The notes beneath the pieces are model-generated. The model searched no databases and was not told where the DNA came from. It saw nothing but the letters and a program-made list of their open reading frames with translations. DNA of 64,000 nucleotides from Gordonia rubripertincta (GTDB taxonomy: Bacteria; Actinomycetota; Actinomycetes; Mycobacteriales; Mycobacteriaceae): NCBI RefSeq assembly GCF_038024875.1, contig NZ_CP136136.1:868001-932000 (forward strand), given 5' to 3'. The translations under genes and the position numbers were made by a program. Positions 51,100-60,257 of the stretch are shown here, piece after piece (the stretch's first letter is position 1; each line of letters starts with the position of its first letter).

Positions 51100-51645
51100 T
51101 CACGACAGATTCCAGCCCGGCGCCGGCGGCGTGACGGGGTAGGCCGCCACGTTCATGTCGACGGTCCCGTCGCACGGCCCGCCGTCGATCGTGGTGCGCC
51201 ACACGCCTTTCAGCGTGCCGTCGCCCTGTGGGGTGTAGGTCGCGACCGACGTCGCCGGCCGCCACACCTTGGGTACTCCCTCACCCTGCCAGCAGTCCCA
51301 TTCCCAGTCGTATCGGTGTACCCACGAACCCGCTTCCCACGTGTAGCGCGGCGGTTGCGGCAGCGTCGGATTGGCGGGTTTCGGACCGTCGATCACAGTG
51401 GCCACGCACGTCCCGCCATCGCATGAGCTGGTGAACGTGTAGTCATCGGAGAAGTCCGGTTCCGACTGCCGCGCGGCGAGGCTGGTGCCCGTCTTCGACG
51501 CCGCGAACCGTTTGAGCGTGTACCCCCCGTTCCAGGCGGGATCCGCGGCGCTCGCCGGCGCCGTGCCGACCAGCGGCGCCAGACCGGCGACGACCGCCGC
51601 CACCATGAGGATGATCGGAGCTCTCGTTCCGCGTCGTGTGCGCAT
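51100..51645 (-). CDS. Secreted actinobacterial protein of unknown function
   Basis: The 181-aa protein has a signal peptide (APIILMVAAVVAGLAPLVG, cleavage near APASAA/D) and a mature domain with four Cys: FTSSCDGGTCVATVIDGP, YDWEWDCWQGEGV, TIDGGPCDGTVDMN. The Trp-rich centre (RYTWEAGSWVHRYDWEWDCW) is distinctive and recalls mycobacterial secreted hypotheticals. It is convergent with nfo, 4 bp apart. Confidence 0.75.
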   Translation of the reverse strand: MRTRRGTRAPIILMVAAVVAGLAPLVGTAPASAADPAWNGGYTLKRFAASKTGTSLAARQSEPDFSDDYTFTSSCDGGTCVATVIDGPKPANPTLPQPPRYTWEAGSWVHRYDWEWDCWQGEGVPKVWRPATSVATYTPQGDGTLKGVWRTTIDGGPCDGTVDMNVAAYPVTPPAPGWNLS

Positions 51646-51745
51646 GCCCGATTGGACCGCATGAGCCCGCCACCTGCAGCTGTTTCCGGATTTGTCGTGC
51701 GCCACGCTTCGTCACCGTCATCGGCGCAGATCACATCGACGACGA

Positions 51746-51774
51746 TTGATCCCCTGGCGATTTGGGTCTATATT
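51746..51774 (+). promoter_or_regulatory. Promoter of fadE5
   Basis: TTGATC (51746-51751) and TATATT (51769-51774) are 17 bp apart, the best sigma-A promoter seen in the window. The predicted start site is inside the palindrome at 51779-51794, so a bound repressor would block initiation. The 5' untranslated region is about 130 bases. Confidence 0.7.
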
Positions 51775-51778
51775 GGCG

Positions 51779-51794
51779 GTTACCGGCGAGTAAC
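51779..51794 (+). promoter_or_regulatory. Operator GTTAC-N6-GTAAC over the fadE5 start site
   Basis: GTTACCGGCGAGTAAC is a perfect interrupted palindrome directly downstream of the -10 box. The same TTAC-N6-GTAA core with identical spacing lies between fadA2 and fabG4 at 61661-61674, pointing to one regulator, probably TetR-type. Confidence 0.65.
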
Positions 51795-51913
51795 TTAGCT
51801 CGAACAGTCTCCACCACGCCCGGCCGGTACCCACTTCAACCGAATGGGGTCGGACCGGGACCTGGCAACAACACCGTCATCACGCATACGGCCACACCAG
51901 AGAAGGAATCACC

Positions 51914-53749
51914 ATGGGCCATTACAAGAGCAACATGCGCGACCTGCAGTTCAACCTGTTCGAGCTGTTCGAGCTCGACAAGGTGCTGGAGTCGGGCGAC
52001 TTCGGCGACCTGGACCACGAGACCGCCGTCGACATGCTCCGCGAGGTCAAGGCACTCGCCGAGGGCCCCATCGCCGAATCCTTCGTCGACGCCGACCGCA
52101 ACCCGCCGGTCTTCGACCCCGAGACCCACAGCGTCACCATCCCGGAGAGCTTCAAGAAGTCCTACAACGCCCTCGTCGAAGGCGGCTGGGACAAGATCGG
52201 CATCGCCGAGGAACTCGGCGGCCTGCCCGCCCCGCGTTCGCTGTACTGGGCGATCGGCGAGATGATCCTCGGCGCCAACCCGCCGGTCTTCATGTACGCC
52301 GCCGGCGCCGGCTTCTCCAACATCTTCTTCAACAACGGCACCGACGAGCAGAAGAAGTGGGCCGCCATCTGCGCCGAGCGCGGCTGGGGCGCCACCATGG
52401 TGCTCACCGAGCCCGACGCCGGTTCCGACGTGGGCGCCGGCCGCACCAAGGCCGTCCGGCAGGAGGACGGCTCCTGGCACATCGACGGTGTGAAGCGCTT
52501 CATCACCTCCGCCGACCAGGACATGACCGAGAACATCTTCCACCTCGTGCTCGCCCGCCCCGAGGGCGCCGGCCCGGGCACCAAGGGTCTGTCGCTGTTC
52601 TTCGTGCCGAAGTTCCATTTCGACTTCGAGACCGGCGAACTCGGCGAGCGCAACGGCGTCTTCGTGACCAACGTCGAGCACAAGATGGGCATCAAGGCGT
52701 CGGCCACCTGTGAGGTCACCTTCGGCCAGCACGGCGTCCCCGCCAAGGGTTGGCTCGTCGGCGAGGTCCACAAGGGCATCGCGCAGATGTTCGAGGTCAT
52801 CGAACACGCCCGAATGATGGTCGGCACCAAGGCCATCTCGACCCTGTCGACCGGCTACCTGAACGCCCTCGAGTACGCCAAGGAGCGGATCCAGGGCGCC
52901 GACATGACCCAGATGACCGACAAGGCCGCACCCCGCGTGTCGATCACCCACCACCCGGACGTGCGTCGTTCACTGATGACCCAGAAGGCCTACGCCGAGG
53001 GTCTGCGTGCGGTCTACCTCTACACCGCCTCGCACCAGGACGCCGCCGCCGCGCAGATCGTCTCCGGCGCCGACGCCGAGATGGCGCACCGCGTCAACGA
53101 CCTGCTGCTTCCCATCGTCAAGGGTGTCGGTTCCGAGCGTGCCTACGGCACTCTCGGTCACGAGTCCCTGCAGACCCTCGGCGGCTCCGGCTTCCTGCAG
53201 GACTACCCGATCGAGCAGTACATCCGTGACTCGAAGATCGATTCGCTGTACGAGGGCACCACTGCCATCCAGGCGCAGGACTTCTTCTTCCGCAAGATCA
53301 TCCGCGACAAGGGCCAGGCCCTGGCACACGTCGCCGGCCAGATCCAGAGCTTCATCGACTCCGAGGCCGGCAACGGTCGCCTCAAGACCGAGCGCGCTCT
53401 GCTGAAGACCGCTCTCGAGGACGTCCAGGCGATGGCCGCCTCCCTGACCGGCAGCCTCATGGCCGCCCAGGAGAACTCGGCCGAGCTGTACAAGGTCGGC
53501 CTCGGTTCGGTCCGCTTCCTGATGGCCGTCGGCGACCTGATGATCGGCTGGCTGCTGCTGCGTCAGGCCGAGATCGCCCTCAAGGCACTCGACAACGGCG
53601 CATCGGACAGCGACAAGGCCTTCTACGAGGGCAAGGTCGCCGTGGCCGGTTTCTTCGCCAAGAACATGTTGCCGCTGCTCACCGCCGTCCGCGTCACCGT
53701 CGAGAACGTCGACAACGAGATCATGGAGCTCGACGAAGCAGCCTTCTGA
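51914..53749 (+). CDS. fadE5: Long-chain acyl-CoA dehydrogenase FadE5
   Basis: Oxidises acyl-CoA to trans-2-enoyl-CoA, passing electrons to ETF. The 611-aa protein matches the large mycobacterial FadE5 class: N-terminal MGHYKSNMRDLQFNLFELFE, FAD-binding MVLTEPDAGSDVGAGRT and FITSADQDM, conserved LQTLGGSGFLQDYPIEQY and DSLYEGTTAIQAQDF; the catalytic base is the Glu of YEGTTAIQ. ATG 51914 follows GAAGGA. In M. tuberculosis fadE5 is next to fadA2 and fabG4; here an IS and four other genes lie between. Confidence 0.93.
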   Translation: MGHYKSNMRDLQFNLFELFELDKVLESGDFGDLDHETAVDMLREVKALAEGPIAESFVDADRNPPVFDPETHSVTIPESFKKSYNALVEGGWDKIGIAEELGGLPAPRSLYWAIGEMILGANPPVFMYAAGAGFSNIFFNNGTDEQKKWAAICAERGWGATMVLTEPDAGSDVGAGRTKAVRQEDGSWHIDGVKRFITSADQDMTENIFHLVLARPEGAGPGTKGLSLFFVPKFHFDFETGELGERNGVFVTNVEHKMGIKASATCEVTFGQHGVPAKGWLVGEVHKGIAQMFEVIEHARMMVGTKAISTLSTGYLNALEYAKERIQGADMTQMTDKAAPRVSITHHPDVRRSLMTQKAYAEGLRAVYLYTASHQDAAAAQIVSGADAEMAHRVNDLLLPIVKGVGSERAYGTLGHESLQTLGGSGFLQDYPIEQYIRDSKIDSLYEGTTAIQAQDFFFRKIIRDKGQALAHVAGQIQSFIDSEAGNGRLKTERALLKTALEDVQAMAASLTGSLMAAQENSAELYKVGLGSVRFLMAVGDLMIGWLLLRQAEIALKALDNGASDSDKAFYEGKVAVAGFFAKNMLPLLTAVRVTVENVDNEIMELDEAAF

Positions 53750-53863
53750 TCCGGAAGCGCCACCAGCGCGCAGATCCACCCTTGATACGTAAACCCACCG
53801 CCTTGCCGCATCCTGTCAGGCTGTTCGTGAGACACCTGGCGGGGTGTGCGGGGGACGGAATGA

Positions 53864-54331
53864 GTGATGACGATCAGTGTCGAGGTAGGCCGAACTCCGC
53901 GAGGGCAGCGGTCCTATCCGTTGGGTTTCAAGGTCGAGTTCCTGCAGTTGTGGGACGCGGCGACGGTCGAACGCGGTGGCCGTGCGCGGCTGCTCCGGGA
54001 GCATGGTCTGTGCCGGGCGACGGTGCGGGGCTGGCTGCAGGCTCGTGGTCGGGGAGACTTTGAGGCGTCGATGGTGTCGGCGGCCCAGAAGTCGAAAGGA
54101 TCACGGGTGGATGCTCAGGAACGAGCCGAGTTAGCGCGGTTACGCGCGGAGAATCAACGGCTACGTAAAAAGGTTGAACAGGCCGAAGCCATTCAAGAGA
54201 TCATGGGAAAAGCTATCGAGCTCATGGACGGGATCACCGCGAGCTCGACCGACGAGGAGGAACAGATCCCGCCGGCGTTGATGAGCGCCGAACAGTATCA
54301 GCAGTGGTTGCAGCGCAAAGGACTGTCCTAG
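53864..54331 (+). CDS. IS3-family transposase OrfA
   Basis: The 155-aa protein has a helix-turn-helix region (RARLLREHGLCRATVRGWLQ near residue 45) and a leucine-zipper-like coiled coil (AELARLRAENQRLRKKVEQA) used for dimerisation. GTG 53864 and ATG 53867 are both possible starts. Its last 28 bases overlap OrfB in the -1 frame, as usual for IS3 elements. Confidence 0.87.
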   Translation: MMTISVEVGRTPRGQRSYPLGFKVEFLQLWDAATVERGGRARLLREHGLCRATVRGWLQARGRGDFEASMVSAAQKSKGSRVDAQERAELARLRAENQRLRKKVEQAEAIQEIMGKAIELMDGITASSTDEEEQIPPALMSAEQYQQWLQRKGLS

Positions 54332-55353
54332 TCGAGACGGTCATCGCGCTGGCAGTTGCAGGCATGACGATCGCAGCGGCATGTGCGTGGGCGGGACTAC
54401 CGCGAGCAACGTTCTATCGCCTCTCCCGCCGCTATCAGCACTACACACCGGTGGCTGATCCGATCGGGCAACGTGAGCGTTGGCAGCCGGGGGCCTTGAC
54501 CGCCGATGAGCGTGCCCAGGTATGCGCGGTGCTCGAAGACGAGCAGTACGCCGATCTATCGGTGTGCCAAACCTATTGGCGGGCTTTCGATGCCGGTCGG
54601 GTGCCGTGTTCGCAGAGCACGTTCTATCGGATTGCCAAAGCCGAACGGATGACCGGTGATCGCCGTCGCGGACGACACAGAGGTGGCCAGTGTTCACGCA
54701 AGGTGCCGAAGGTGGTGGCCACCGCTGCTGGGCAGTTGTGGTCGTGGGATGTCACCGAACTCAAAGGACCATCACGGCAGCGCTACAAGCTGTATCTGGT
54801 GATCGATGTGTTCTCCCGCTACCCAGTGGCCTGGCGCGTCGAGCACGTCGAGGACACCAGGATGGCGGTGGACATGTTCGCTGCCGCGTTCGTCCGCCAC
54901 GGCGCCCCGCAGGTGCTCCACGCCGACAACGGAGCGATCATGCGGTCGCGCGATCTGCTCGACGAGCTACCCGCCGACACCGAAGCCTCGTTCTCCCGGC
55001 CCCGGGTCAGTGATGACAATCCGTTCTCCGAATCGTTGTTCAAAACCATCAAGTACGACCTGTCCTGCCCCGACCGGTTCGACGACATCGAGCACGCTCG
55101 TACCTGGACAGCGCGATACCTCGCCGACTACGCCGAGAAGCATCGCCACAGCGGGTTGGCCTGGCACACCCCGGCATCGGTGTTTGACGGCACCGCCGCT
55201 CACCAGCGGCAGCACCGCCAAACACTGCTCGACCGCCGATACCTGGCCCACCCGCAACGCTTCCGGCGCCCTCCCCGGGCCCCGGACATCCCGGCCATCG
55301 TCGGGATCAACCACAGAAGAACAACCAAACAACCCCTGTCTCAGACAGGTTGA
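54304..55353 (+). CDS. IS3-family transposase OrfB (DDE integrase core)
   Basis: The 349-aa frame has an HTH_21-like region (AGLPRATFYRLSRRYQHYT; CSQSTFYRIAKAERMTGDR) and an rve integrase core with Asp in LWSWDVTELKGPSR, Asp in VLHADNGAIMRS and Glu in DNPFSESLFKTIKYD. It is complete. It may be made as an OrfAB fusion through -1 frameshifting; the overlap CGCAAAGGA is a poor slippery site, so the mechanism is unclear. Confidence 0.9.
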   Translation: MVAAQRTVLVETVIALAVAGMTIAAACAWAGLPRATFYRLSRRYQHYTPVADPIGQRERWQPGALTADERAQVCAVLEDEQYADLSVCQTYWRAFDAGRVPCSQSTFYRIAKAERMTGDRRRGRHRGGQCSRKVPKVVATAAGQLWSWDVTELKGPSRQRYKLYLVIDVFSRYPVAWRVEHVEDTRMAVDMFAAAFVRHGAPQVLHADNGAIMRSRDLLDELPADTEASFSRPRVSDDNPFSESLFKTIKYDLSCPDRFDDIEHARTWTARYLADYAEKHRHSGLAWHTPASVFDGTAAHQRQHRQTLLDRRYLAHPQRFRRPPRAPDIPAIVGINHRRTTKQPLSQTG

Positions 55354-55408
55354 GAAATTCCGTTGCGAGGCGGTGGGTTTACGCATTTGTGGTGGGTTTG
55401 CGGAGCGG

Positions 55409-56125
55409 TCACTCGAGCAGCGAGACGCAGTATCCCGTCGGCTTCGGTTCGGCCACGTAGTACTTACCCTGTCCCGGCGGGCAATCCGGATCCCGGGACT
55501 CCTTGGTCTCGACCTTGAAGTTGGTCGCCTCGCCGGCCGGAATCGGCTGACCACAGTCGATCTCGCGGGCCTGGGCAAGGGACGTCGTATCCGCGCCCGA
55601 CGATTCGGGCAAGTGGTAGCACTTCCCGGCCTGGAAGACCTGGGCGAGACACAAGACCTCCTTCTCGTTGCCGGCGAACCAGAACGTCGAATAGCTGAGC
55701 CCGCAACCGAATCGGGTGAACGACTTGCTGGCGACGACGTAATGGAAGTCCGTGGTGTCACATGAGATCTTCTCGGCCTTCAGCGAGTCCGACCCCGATG
55801 TCACCTCGAGACACTGCCCGCTCTCGACGTCGTCGGCGTTGTGGACGATCGAGCCGTCGGAGTTCCCGACCAGTGCCACCCCGCCGGCGATCACCGCACC
55901 CACGACGACAAACGCGAGGACGCCGAGCGTGATCCAGAGCCCCGTGTGACTCTTCTTCGGCGGCGGCGGTCCCAAAGGTCCCTGCGGATACCGGCCTCCC
56001 TGCGGTGGCAGCGGATACGGCGGGGGTGCGCCCTGAGGCGGGTGGCCCGGGTTCGGCGGATACGGCCCCGGTTGGCCCTGGTACCCGTAGCCGGGATACC
56101 CGGGTCCTGTCGGCGGCATGGTCAC
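55409..56125 (-). CDS. LppU/SCO3897-type membrane-anchored protein with Pro-rich N-terminus
   Basis: The 238-aa protein has a Pro/Gly/Tyr-rich cytoplasmic lead (PPTGPGYPGYGYQGQPGPYP), one helix (LWITLGVLAFVVVGAVIAGG) and an extracytoplasmic Cys-rich domain: VESGQCLEV, EKISCDTT, RFGCGLSY, EVLCLAQVF, GKCYHLP, EIDCGQP, DPDCPPGQGKYYV and PTGYCVSLLE. Cys spacing matches the frameshifted gene at 7613-8261. Function is unknown. GTG 56125. Confidence 0.75.
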   Translation of the reverse strand: MTMPPTGPGYPGYGYQGQPGPYPPNPGHPPQGAPPPYPLPPQGGRYPQGPLGPPPPKKSHTGLWITLGVLAFVVVGAVIAGGVALVGNSDGSIVHNADDVESGQCLEVTSGSDSLKAEKISCDTTDFHYVVASKSFTRFGCGLSYSTFWFAGNEKEVLCLAQVFQAGKCYHLPESSGADTTSLAQAREIDCGQPIPAGEATNFKVETKESRDPDCPPGQGKYYVAEPKPTGYCVSLLE

Positions 56126-56356
56126 CCGGCGAGCCTAACCCGGCACACCCGTCCCGACCCTCGGCAACTGACAGACGCCCACAAACCCTCCCCTATTGGG
56201 CAGAATCGCCCCGTCGCGAGGGGCTGGGTTTGCCGAAAGGGGAGGCTTTGCGATTGCGGTCGCGTCTCAATACGAGATGGGCCGGGCGTGTCATCGCCGA
56301 CGTCCCTAGCCTCGGAAAGTGGACCAGAAGGGCCGGGGACAACTCGAAGGAGAGTC

Positions 56357-57412
56357 ATGAAGGCACTCGTCTTCCACGGACCGGGCGAGAAGAGCTGGGA
56401 CGACGTCCCCGATCCGACGATCCTCCAACCCACCGACGTCATCGTGAAGATCGACGCCACCACCATCTGCGGCACCGACCTGCACATCCTCAAAGGTGAC
56501 GTCCCCGCGGTCGAGAAAGGCCGCATCCTCGGCCACGAGGGAGTCGGAACGATCACCGAGATAGGCTCTGCGGTAACGACTCTCGCGGTCGGCGACCAGG
56601 TGATCCTGTCGTGCATCTCGGCCTGCGGCAAGTGCGACTTCTGTAAGCACGGGGTGCACTCGCACTGCCTCGGCGACGAGGGCGCGTCGGGTATCGGCTG
56701 GATCTTCGGTCACCTCATCGACGGCACCCAGGCCGAGTTCGTGCGCGTGCCCTACGCCGAGACCTCGGTCTACAAACTGCCGTCGGGGGTCACGCCGGAG
56801 CAGGGCGTGGTGCTCAGCGACATCCTGCCGACCGGGCATGAGATCGGTATCCGTTACGGCAACGTCAAACCCGGTGACGTGGTGGCCGTCGTCGGGGCCG
56901 GACCGGTGGGTCTCGCGACGATCGCGACGTCGGGACTGTACGGGCCGAGCCGCGTGATCGCGATCGACATCGACCCCAACCGCATCGAACAGGCCAAGGC
57001 CTTCGGCGCGACCGATGGCGTCGTGTCGTCGGATGCCGACTGGAAGGACCAGGTCCTCGCGATGACCGACGGCCTCGGCGTCGACGTCGCGATCGAGGCG
57101 GTGGGCATCCCGCAGACCTTCCAGATGTGTCTGGACGTCGTCCGGCCCGCAGGTCATGTCGCCAACGTCGGCGTGCACGGCGCCCCGGTGGAGTTCGCCC
57201 TCCAGGATCTGTGGATCTCCAACATCAACGTCTCGATGGGCCTGGTGAACACGGACACGCTCGGCGTCCTGCTCAAGCTGGTCGCGCAGCGTCGGATCGA
57301 CCCCGACCTGTTCATCAGCCACCGTTTCGCCCTCGACGACATCATCGAGGCCTACGACGTCTTCGGCCGGGCCGCGGAGACCAAGGCGCTCAAGGTGGTC
57401 CTGCAGGCCTGA
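56357..57412 (+). CDS. Zinc-dependent medium-chain alcohol dehydrogenase
   Basis: The 351-aa protein has catalytic zinc ligands in TTICGTDLHI and ILGHEGVG, four structural-zinc Cys in SACGKCDFCKHGVHSHC, and a Rossmann NAD motif VVGAGPVGLATIA with Asp in VIAIDIDPNR, favouring NAD(H). It resembles the class with isopropanol, butanediol or threonine-type dehydrogenases; the substrate is open. ATG 56357 follows GAAGGAGAG. Confidence 0.9.
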   Translation: MKALVFHGPGEKSWDDVPDPTILQPTDVIVKIDATTICGTDLHILKGDVPAVEKGRILGHEGVGTITEIGSAVTTLAVGDQVILSCISACGKCDFCKHGVHSHCLGDEGASGIGWIFGHLIDGTQAEFVRVPYAETSVYKLPSGVTPEQGVVLSDILPTGHEIGIRYGNVKPGDVVAVVGAGPVGLATIATSGLYGPSRVIAIDIDPNRIEQAKAFGATDGVVSSDADWKDQVLAMTDGLGVDVAIEAVGIPQTFQMCLDVVRPAGHVANVGVHGAPVEFALQDLWISNINVSMGLVNTDTLGVLLKLVAQRRIDPDLFISHRFALDDIIEAYDVFGRAAETKALKVVLQA

Positions 57413-57433
57413 GCACGCAGACGCCGCACACGA

Positions 57434-57468
57434 CCGAACCCACCACCCCGCAGGGGCAGTGGGTTCGG
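57434..57468. terminator. Bidirectional terminator between the alcohol dehydrogenase and SDR genes
   Basis: CCGAACCCAC (57434-57443) pairs with GTGGGTTCGG (57459-57468); inside, CCCC-GCA-GGGG pairs as well, giving one long hairpin with a CA/CA internal mismatch. It lies between convergent genes. Confidence 0.75.
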
Positions 57469-57491
57469 CGAGTGGTGATGTGTGCTGGTGA

Positions 57492-58271
57492 CTACTTCGG
57501 AGGCATCCGGATGCCGCCGTCGACGCGGATCACCTCGGCGTTCATGTAGCTGTTGGTGACCAGCTCGACGACCATCGAGGCCAGCTCGTCGGGAGCGCCC
57601 AGACGGTGCGGGAACAGGACCGACTCGCCCAGCTTCGCCTTGAACGCCTCGGCGGCCTCGCCCTCGCCGTAGATCGGGGTGTCGATCAGGCCGGGGGCGA
57701 TGGTGTTGACGCGGATGCCGACCGCGGCCAGGTCGCGGGCGACCGGCAGGGTCATGCCGACGACGCCGCCCTTGGACGAGGAGTACGACGCCTGGCCGAT
57801 CTGGCCGTCGAAAGCTGCGACGCTGGCCATGTTGACGATCGCGCCGCGCTCGCCGTGGGCGTCGAGCGGCTCGTTGCGGCTCATCGCGGTGGCGGCGAGA
57901 CGGATGAAGTCGAAGGTGCCGATCAGGTTGATCGCGATGACCTTCTTGTAGGCGTCCAGGTTGTGCGCCGAACCGAATTCGCCGTCGCGGCCGATGGTGC
58001 GCTGCGCCCAGCCGATGCCGGCCGAGTTGACCAGGGCACGCAGCGGGCCGAGTTCGGTGGCCGCGTTGATGGCGGCTTCGATCTGTTCGGTCGAGGTGAC
58101 GTCCACACTGACGAAGACACCGCCGATCTCCTTGGCGAGCTCCTCCCCCTTGTCGGCGTTCAGGTCGGCGACGACGACCTTCGCACCCTTGGCCGCCAGC
58201 TGGCGGGCCGACGCGGCGCCGATGCCCGACGCTCCACCTGTGACGATTGCACTAGCTCCGTTGATATCCAC
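57492..58271 (-). CDS. Short-chain dehydrogenase/reductase (3-hydroxyacyl-CoA type II-like)
   Basis: The 259-aa protein has the cofactor motif VTGGASGIGAASARQLAAKG with VVVADLNADKG (Asp, NAD preference), NSAGIG, catalytic Ser in IVNMASVAAFDGQIGQASYS, and YSSSKGGV with Tyr and Lys. It resembles HSD17B10/type II 3-hydroxyacyl-CoA dehydrogenases. GTG 58271 is placed 7 bp after TATATT, so it is probably leaderless. Confidence 0.88.
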   Translation of the reverse strand: MDINGASAIVTGGASGIGAASARQLAAKGAKVVVADLNADKGEELAKEIGGVFVSVDVTSTEQIEAAINAATELGPLRALVNSAGIGWAQRTIGRDGEFGSAHNLDAYKKVIAINLIGTFDFIRLAATAMSRNEPLDAHGERGAIVNMASVAAFDGQIGQASYSSSKGGVVGMTLPVARDLAAVGIRVNTIAPGLIDTPIYGEGEAAEAFKAKLGESVLFPHRLGAPDELASMVVELVTNSYMNAEVIRVDGGIRMPPK

Positions 58272-58278
58272 GTCTCGG

Positions 58279-58295
58279 AATATATCGAACGTTCG
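58279..58295 (-). promoter_or_regulatory. -10 box and palindromic operator of the SDR gene
   Basis: On the minus strand TATATT (58279-58284) ends 7 bp before the GTG start. The perfect palindrome CGAACGTTCG (58286-58295) sits 1 bp upstream of the -10, inside the promoter spacer, where a bound repressor would block polymerase. Confidence 0.6.
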
Positions 58296-58352
58296 TGAGA
58301 TGTGGAACACATGCGGGGCACTGTTCCATTCACCTCACGGTACGAGCCGGGC

Positions 58353-60053
58353 TCAGATGCACTTGACGATCGGCTCCGGCGCGTAGCGCACGGTCCGGGT
58401 GTACCGGTTGACCTCTTGTCCGGTGCGGGCGTCGCGGACGATCCGCGTGTTCGACGTCGTGAAGCCCTTGCTGCCGCTGCTCGCGATGCAATCGTCGCCC
58501 TTAGGGAGCTTGATCCGCTCCGGCTCGGTGGGGTCGGTCCGCTCGCCGGTGATCGACTCGACCTCGAAAGCCTTGGTGCCCCAAAACCTCACGGTCACCG
58601 CAGACGGTGACCAGCTCGTCTCGATGAGCACACCGTGTCGGGTGTTGTTGCGGAACTTGAGGTCGATGGCGCCCTCGAAGACGGTGGCCTCCCGGGCCTC
58701 CGGATAGCGCGAGATGTAGTACGCGTGCTCGGTGTGGTCGACGTCCTCGAGTCCCGCGAAGTAGGCGGCGTTGTAGAGGGTCGTCGCGAACTGGGAGATG
58801 CCGCCGCCCACGGCCGTCGCAGCGCGGCCGTTGTTGATGATCGTCGAGTCGACGTATCCCTCGGCCGCACCTCGCGGACCGGTGTGCCCGTTGAGCGAGA
58901 AGACCTTGCCCGGCAGGACCAGCGCACCGTCGACCTCGGCCGCGACGAGGCGGATGTTCTCCCCGGAGGCGCTCGAGAAACCGTCGGTGGTGTACTCGCT
59001 GATCAGTTCGTTCACACCGAGTTTGCGGGCGGCGTCGGTGGTGAGCTTGGGGTCGACGTCGTCGTAGACCACATCGGCGGTGCGGTTGCCGCCGTCTGCG
59101 GTCGCGGTCGTCGCGAGCGCCTGAAGTGTCTTGCCCCAGTTGATCTTTGCGCCGGTGACTGCCGGCACGACGATCGGGCGGCCGCTCGCGAGGCTGAATC
59201 GTGCACTGACAGCGGGGAGTTGGGAGGGATCGAGCTCGGAGGCCAGCGATTTACGCGCCGTCGTCACATCGACGCGCGGCGTGAGTCCGCCCCGCCCGTC
59301 CGGTCCGAAGGTCAACATTGCCGCGATATCGCCTGCCGGGACCTCCACCGTGCGCTTGCGGCGGTCGACCAGTTTCACCGGCGCCGACGTCGCGCGGTCG
59401 GCGGGGCCGGCCACGGTGGCGGCGACGACCTCGGAGGTGACGGTCGGCGAGAAGGGTTCCATCGGCAGGTCGACGGGTGTGCCGTCGAGCCAATGGTCGA
59501 CGAGCACGGCCGCGGCGGCCTGGCGGGCGACGCGCTCACCCGGTGCCGGCTCGTCGCCGACCGGGGTGGCGCCGTCGTAGTGCACGCCACCTTCGACCGC
59601 GGCCTTCTCCAGCGAGCGGCGATGGGCGTCGAGGGCCGTGTTCATGGTGGCGGGATCGATTGTCACGACGGGCTCGACGTCGAGGTCACGGCCGAACAGG
59701 GAAAGGAAGCGGGTCACCGGGTTCCGCGGCTGTTCGCGGAGACGTGCACGGGTCGCGTCCGCGTCGAAGGTGAGCCCCAGCTCGGCAGGGGCAACTTCAG
59801 CCGATCCTTCGGGAGTTCGCAGGACGACCGGCTGCGTGGAACGCGTCGTCAGTTCTTCGATGACCGGGTCGAGCTCGACGGCGTCGCGGTTGCTCGCCGG
59901 AATCCCGCCGATGACGGCTCCACGGGCAGAGTGATCGCGGGTCACCACGAAGTCGATGGAGAGGGCGAGCGTCAGGATGACGACGACGACGACCGCAGCG
60001 CGTACCGCGTGGCGTGCTCGCCGGGCGCTCGTGGTCACAACTCCATCCATCAC
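58353..60053 (-). CDS. VanW-family secreted or membrane-anchored protein
   Basis: The 566-aa protein has an N-terminal helix (RAAVVVVVILTLALSIDFVV), two peptidoglycan-binding-like repeats in the middle, and a VanW domain: FSLNGHTGPRGAAEGYVDST, NGRAATAVGGGISQFATTLY, EHAYYISRYPEAREATVFEG, DLKFRNNTRHGVLIETSWS. VanW proteins occur near vancomycin-resistance and cell-wall genes; their activity is not established. ATG 60053 or 60050. It probably acts outside the membrane on the envelope. Confidence 0.87.
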   Translation of the reverse strand: MMDGVVTTSARRARHAVRAAVVVVVILTLALSIDFVVTRDHSARGAVIGGIPASNRDAVELDPVIEELTTRSTQPVVLRTPEGSAEVAPAELGLTFDADATRARLREQPRNPVTRFLSLFGRDLDVEPVVTIDPATMNTALDAHRRSLEKAAVEGGVHYDGATPVGDEPAPGERVARQAAAAVLVDHWLDGTPVDLPMEPFSPTVTSEVVAATVAGPADRATSAPVKLVDRRKRTVEVPAGDIAAMLTFGPDGRGGLTPRVDVTTARKSLASELDPSQLPAVSARFSLASGRPIVVPAVTGAKINWGKTLQALATTATADGGNRTADVVYDDVDPKLTTDAARKLGVNELISEYTTDGFSSASGENIRLVAAEVDGALVLPGKVFSLNGHTGPRGAAEGYVDSTIINNGRAATAVGGGISQFATTLYNAAYFAGLEDVDHTEHAYYISRYPEAREATVFEGAIDLKFRNNTRHGVLIETSWSPSAVTVRFWGTKAFEVESITGERTDPTEPERIKLPKGDDCIASSGSKGFTTSNTRIVRDARTGQEVNRYTRTVRYAPEPIVKCI

Positions 60054-60257
60054 GGCTGACTACCTGGGCCAGTCGGGGTGGTGGCCGCAGAACTCATACC
60101 CCAGAAATGTAGGTGCTCCGGCTGAGCTGTCGGGTCGGGGGTCTGACAGCTCTGCCGGAGCTGTCTTCATGTTTACGCTACTTTTCGGCCGTTGACACGT
60201 CTGGGGCCACGTTTGGTCCGAACATGTGACGAAGGACCCCATTTCGAGGTCGACAAA

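Larger units (their letters stand above)
53786..55385. mobile_element. IS3-family insertion sequence
   Basis: Inverted ends share the core CGTAAACCCACCGCCT (53788-53803; complement at the right end to 55383) and enclose two overlapping transposase frames. Right end is TGCGTAAACCC, left is TACGTAAACCC. No target duplication can be seen (flanks TGA and TTT), so it may be old or rearranged. It sits in the gap between fadE5 and the convergent LppU-like gene, 24 bp from that gene's stop, and breaks no gene. Confidence 0.82.

Noticed and set aside
54304..54331. A clear programmed -1 frameshift signal between IS3 OrfA and OrfB
   Set aside because: The overlap and frame relation fit, but there is no A-rich slippery heptamer; only AAAGG is present.
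53783..55388. Target-site duplication for the IS3 element
   Set aside because: Bases beside the inverted ends are TGA and TTT; no 3- or 4-bp match could be found.
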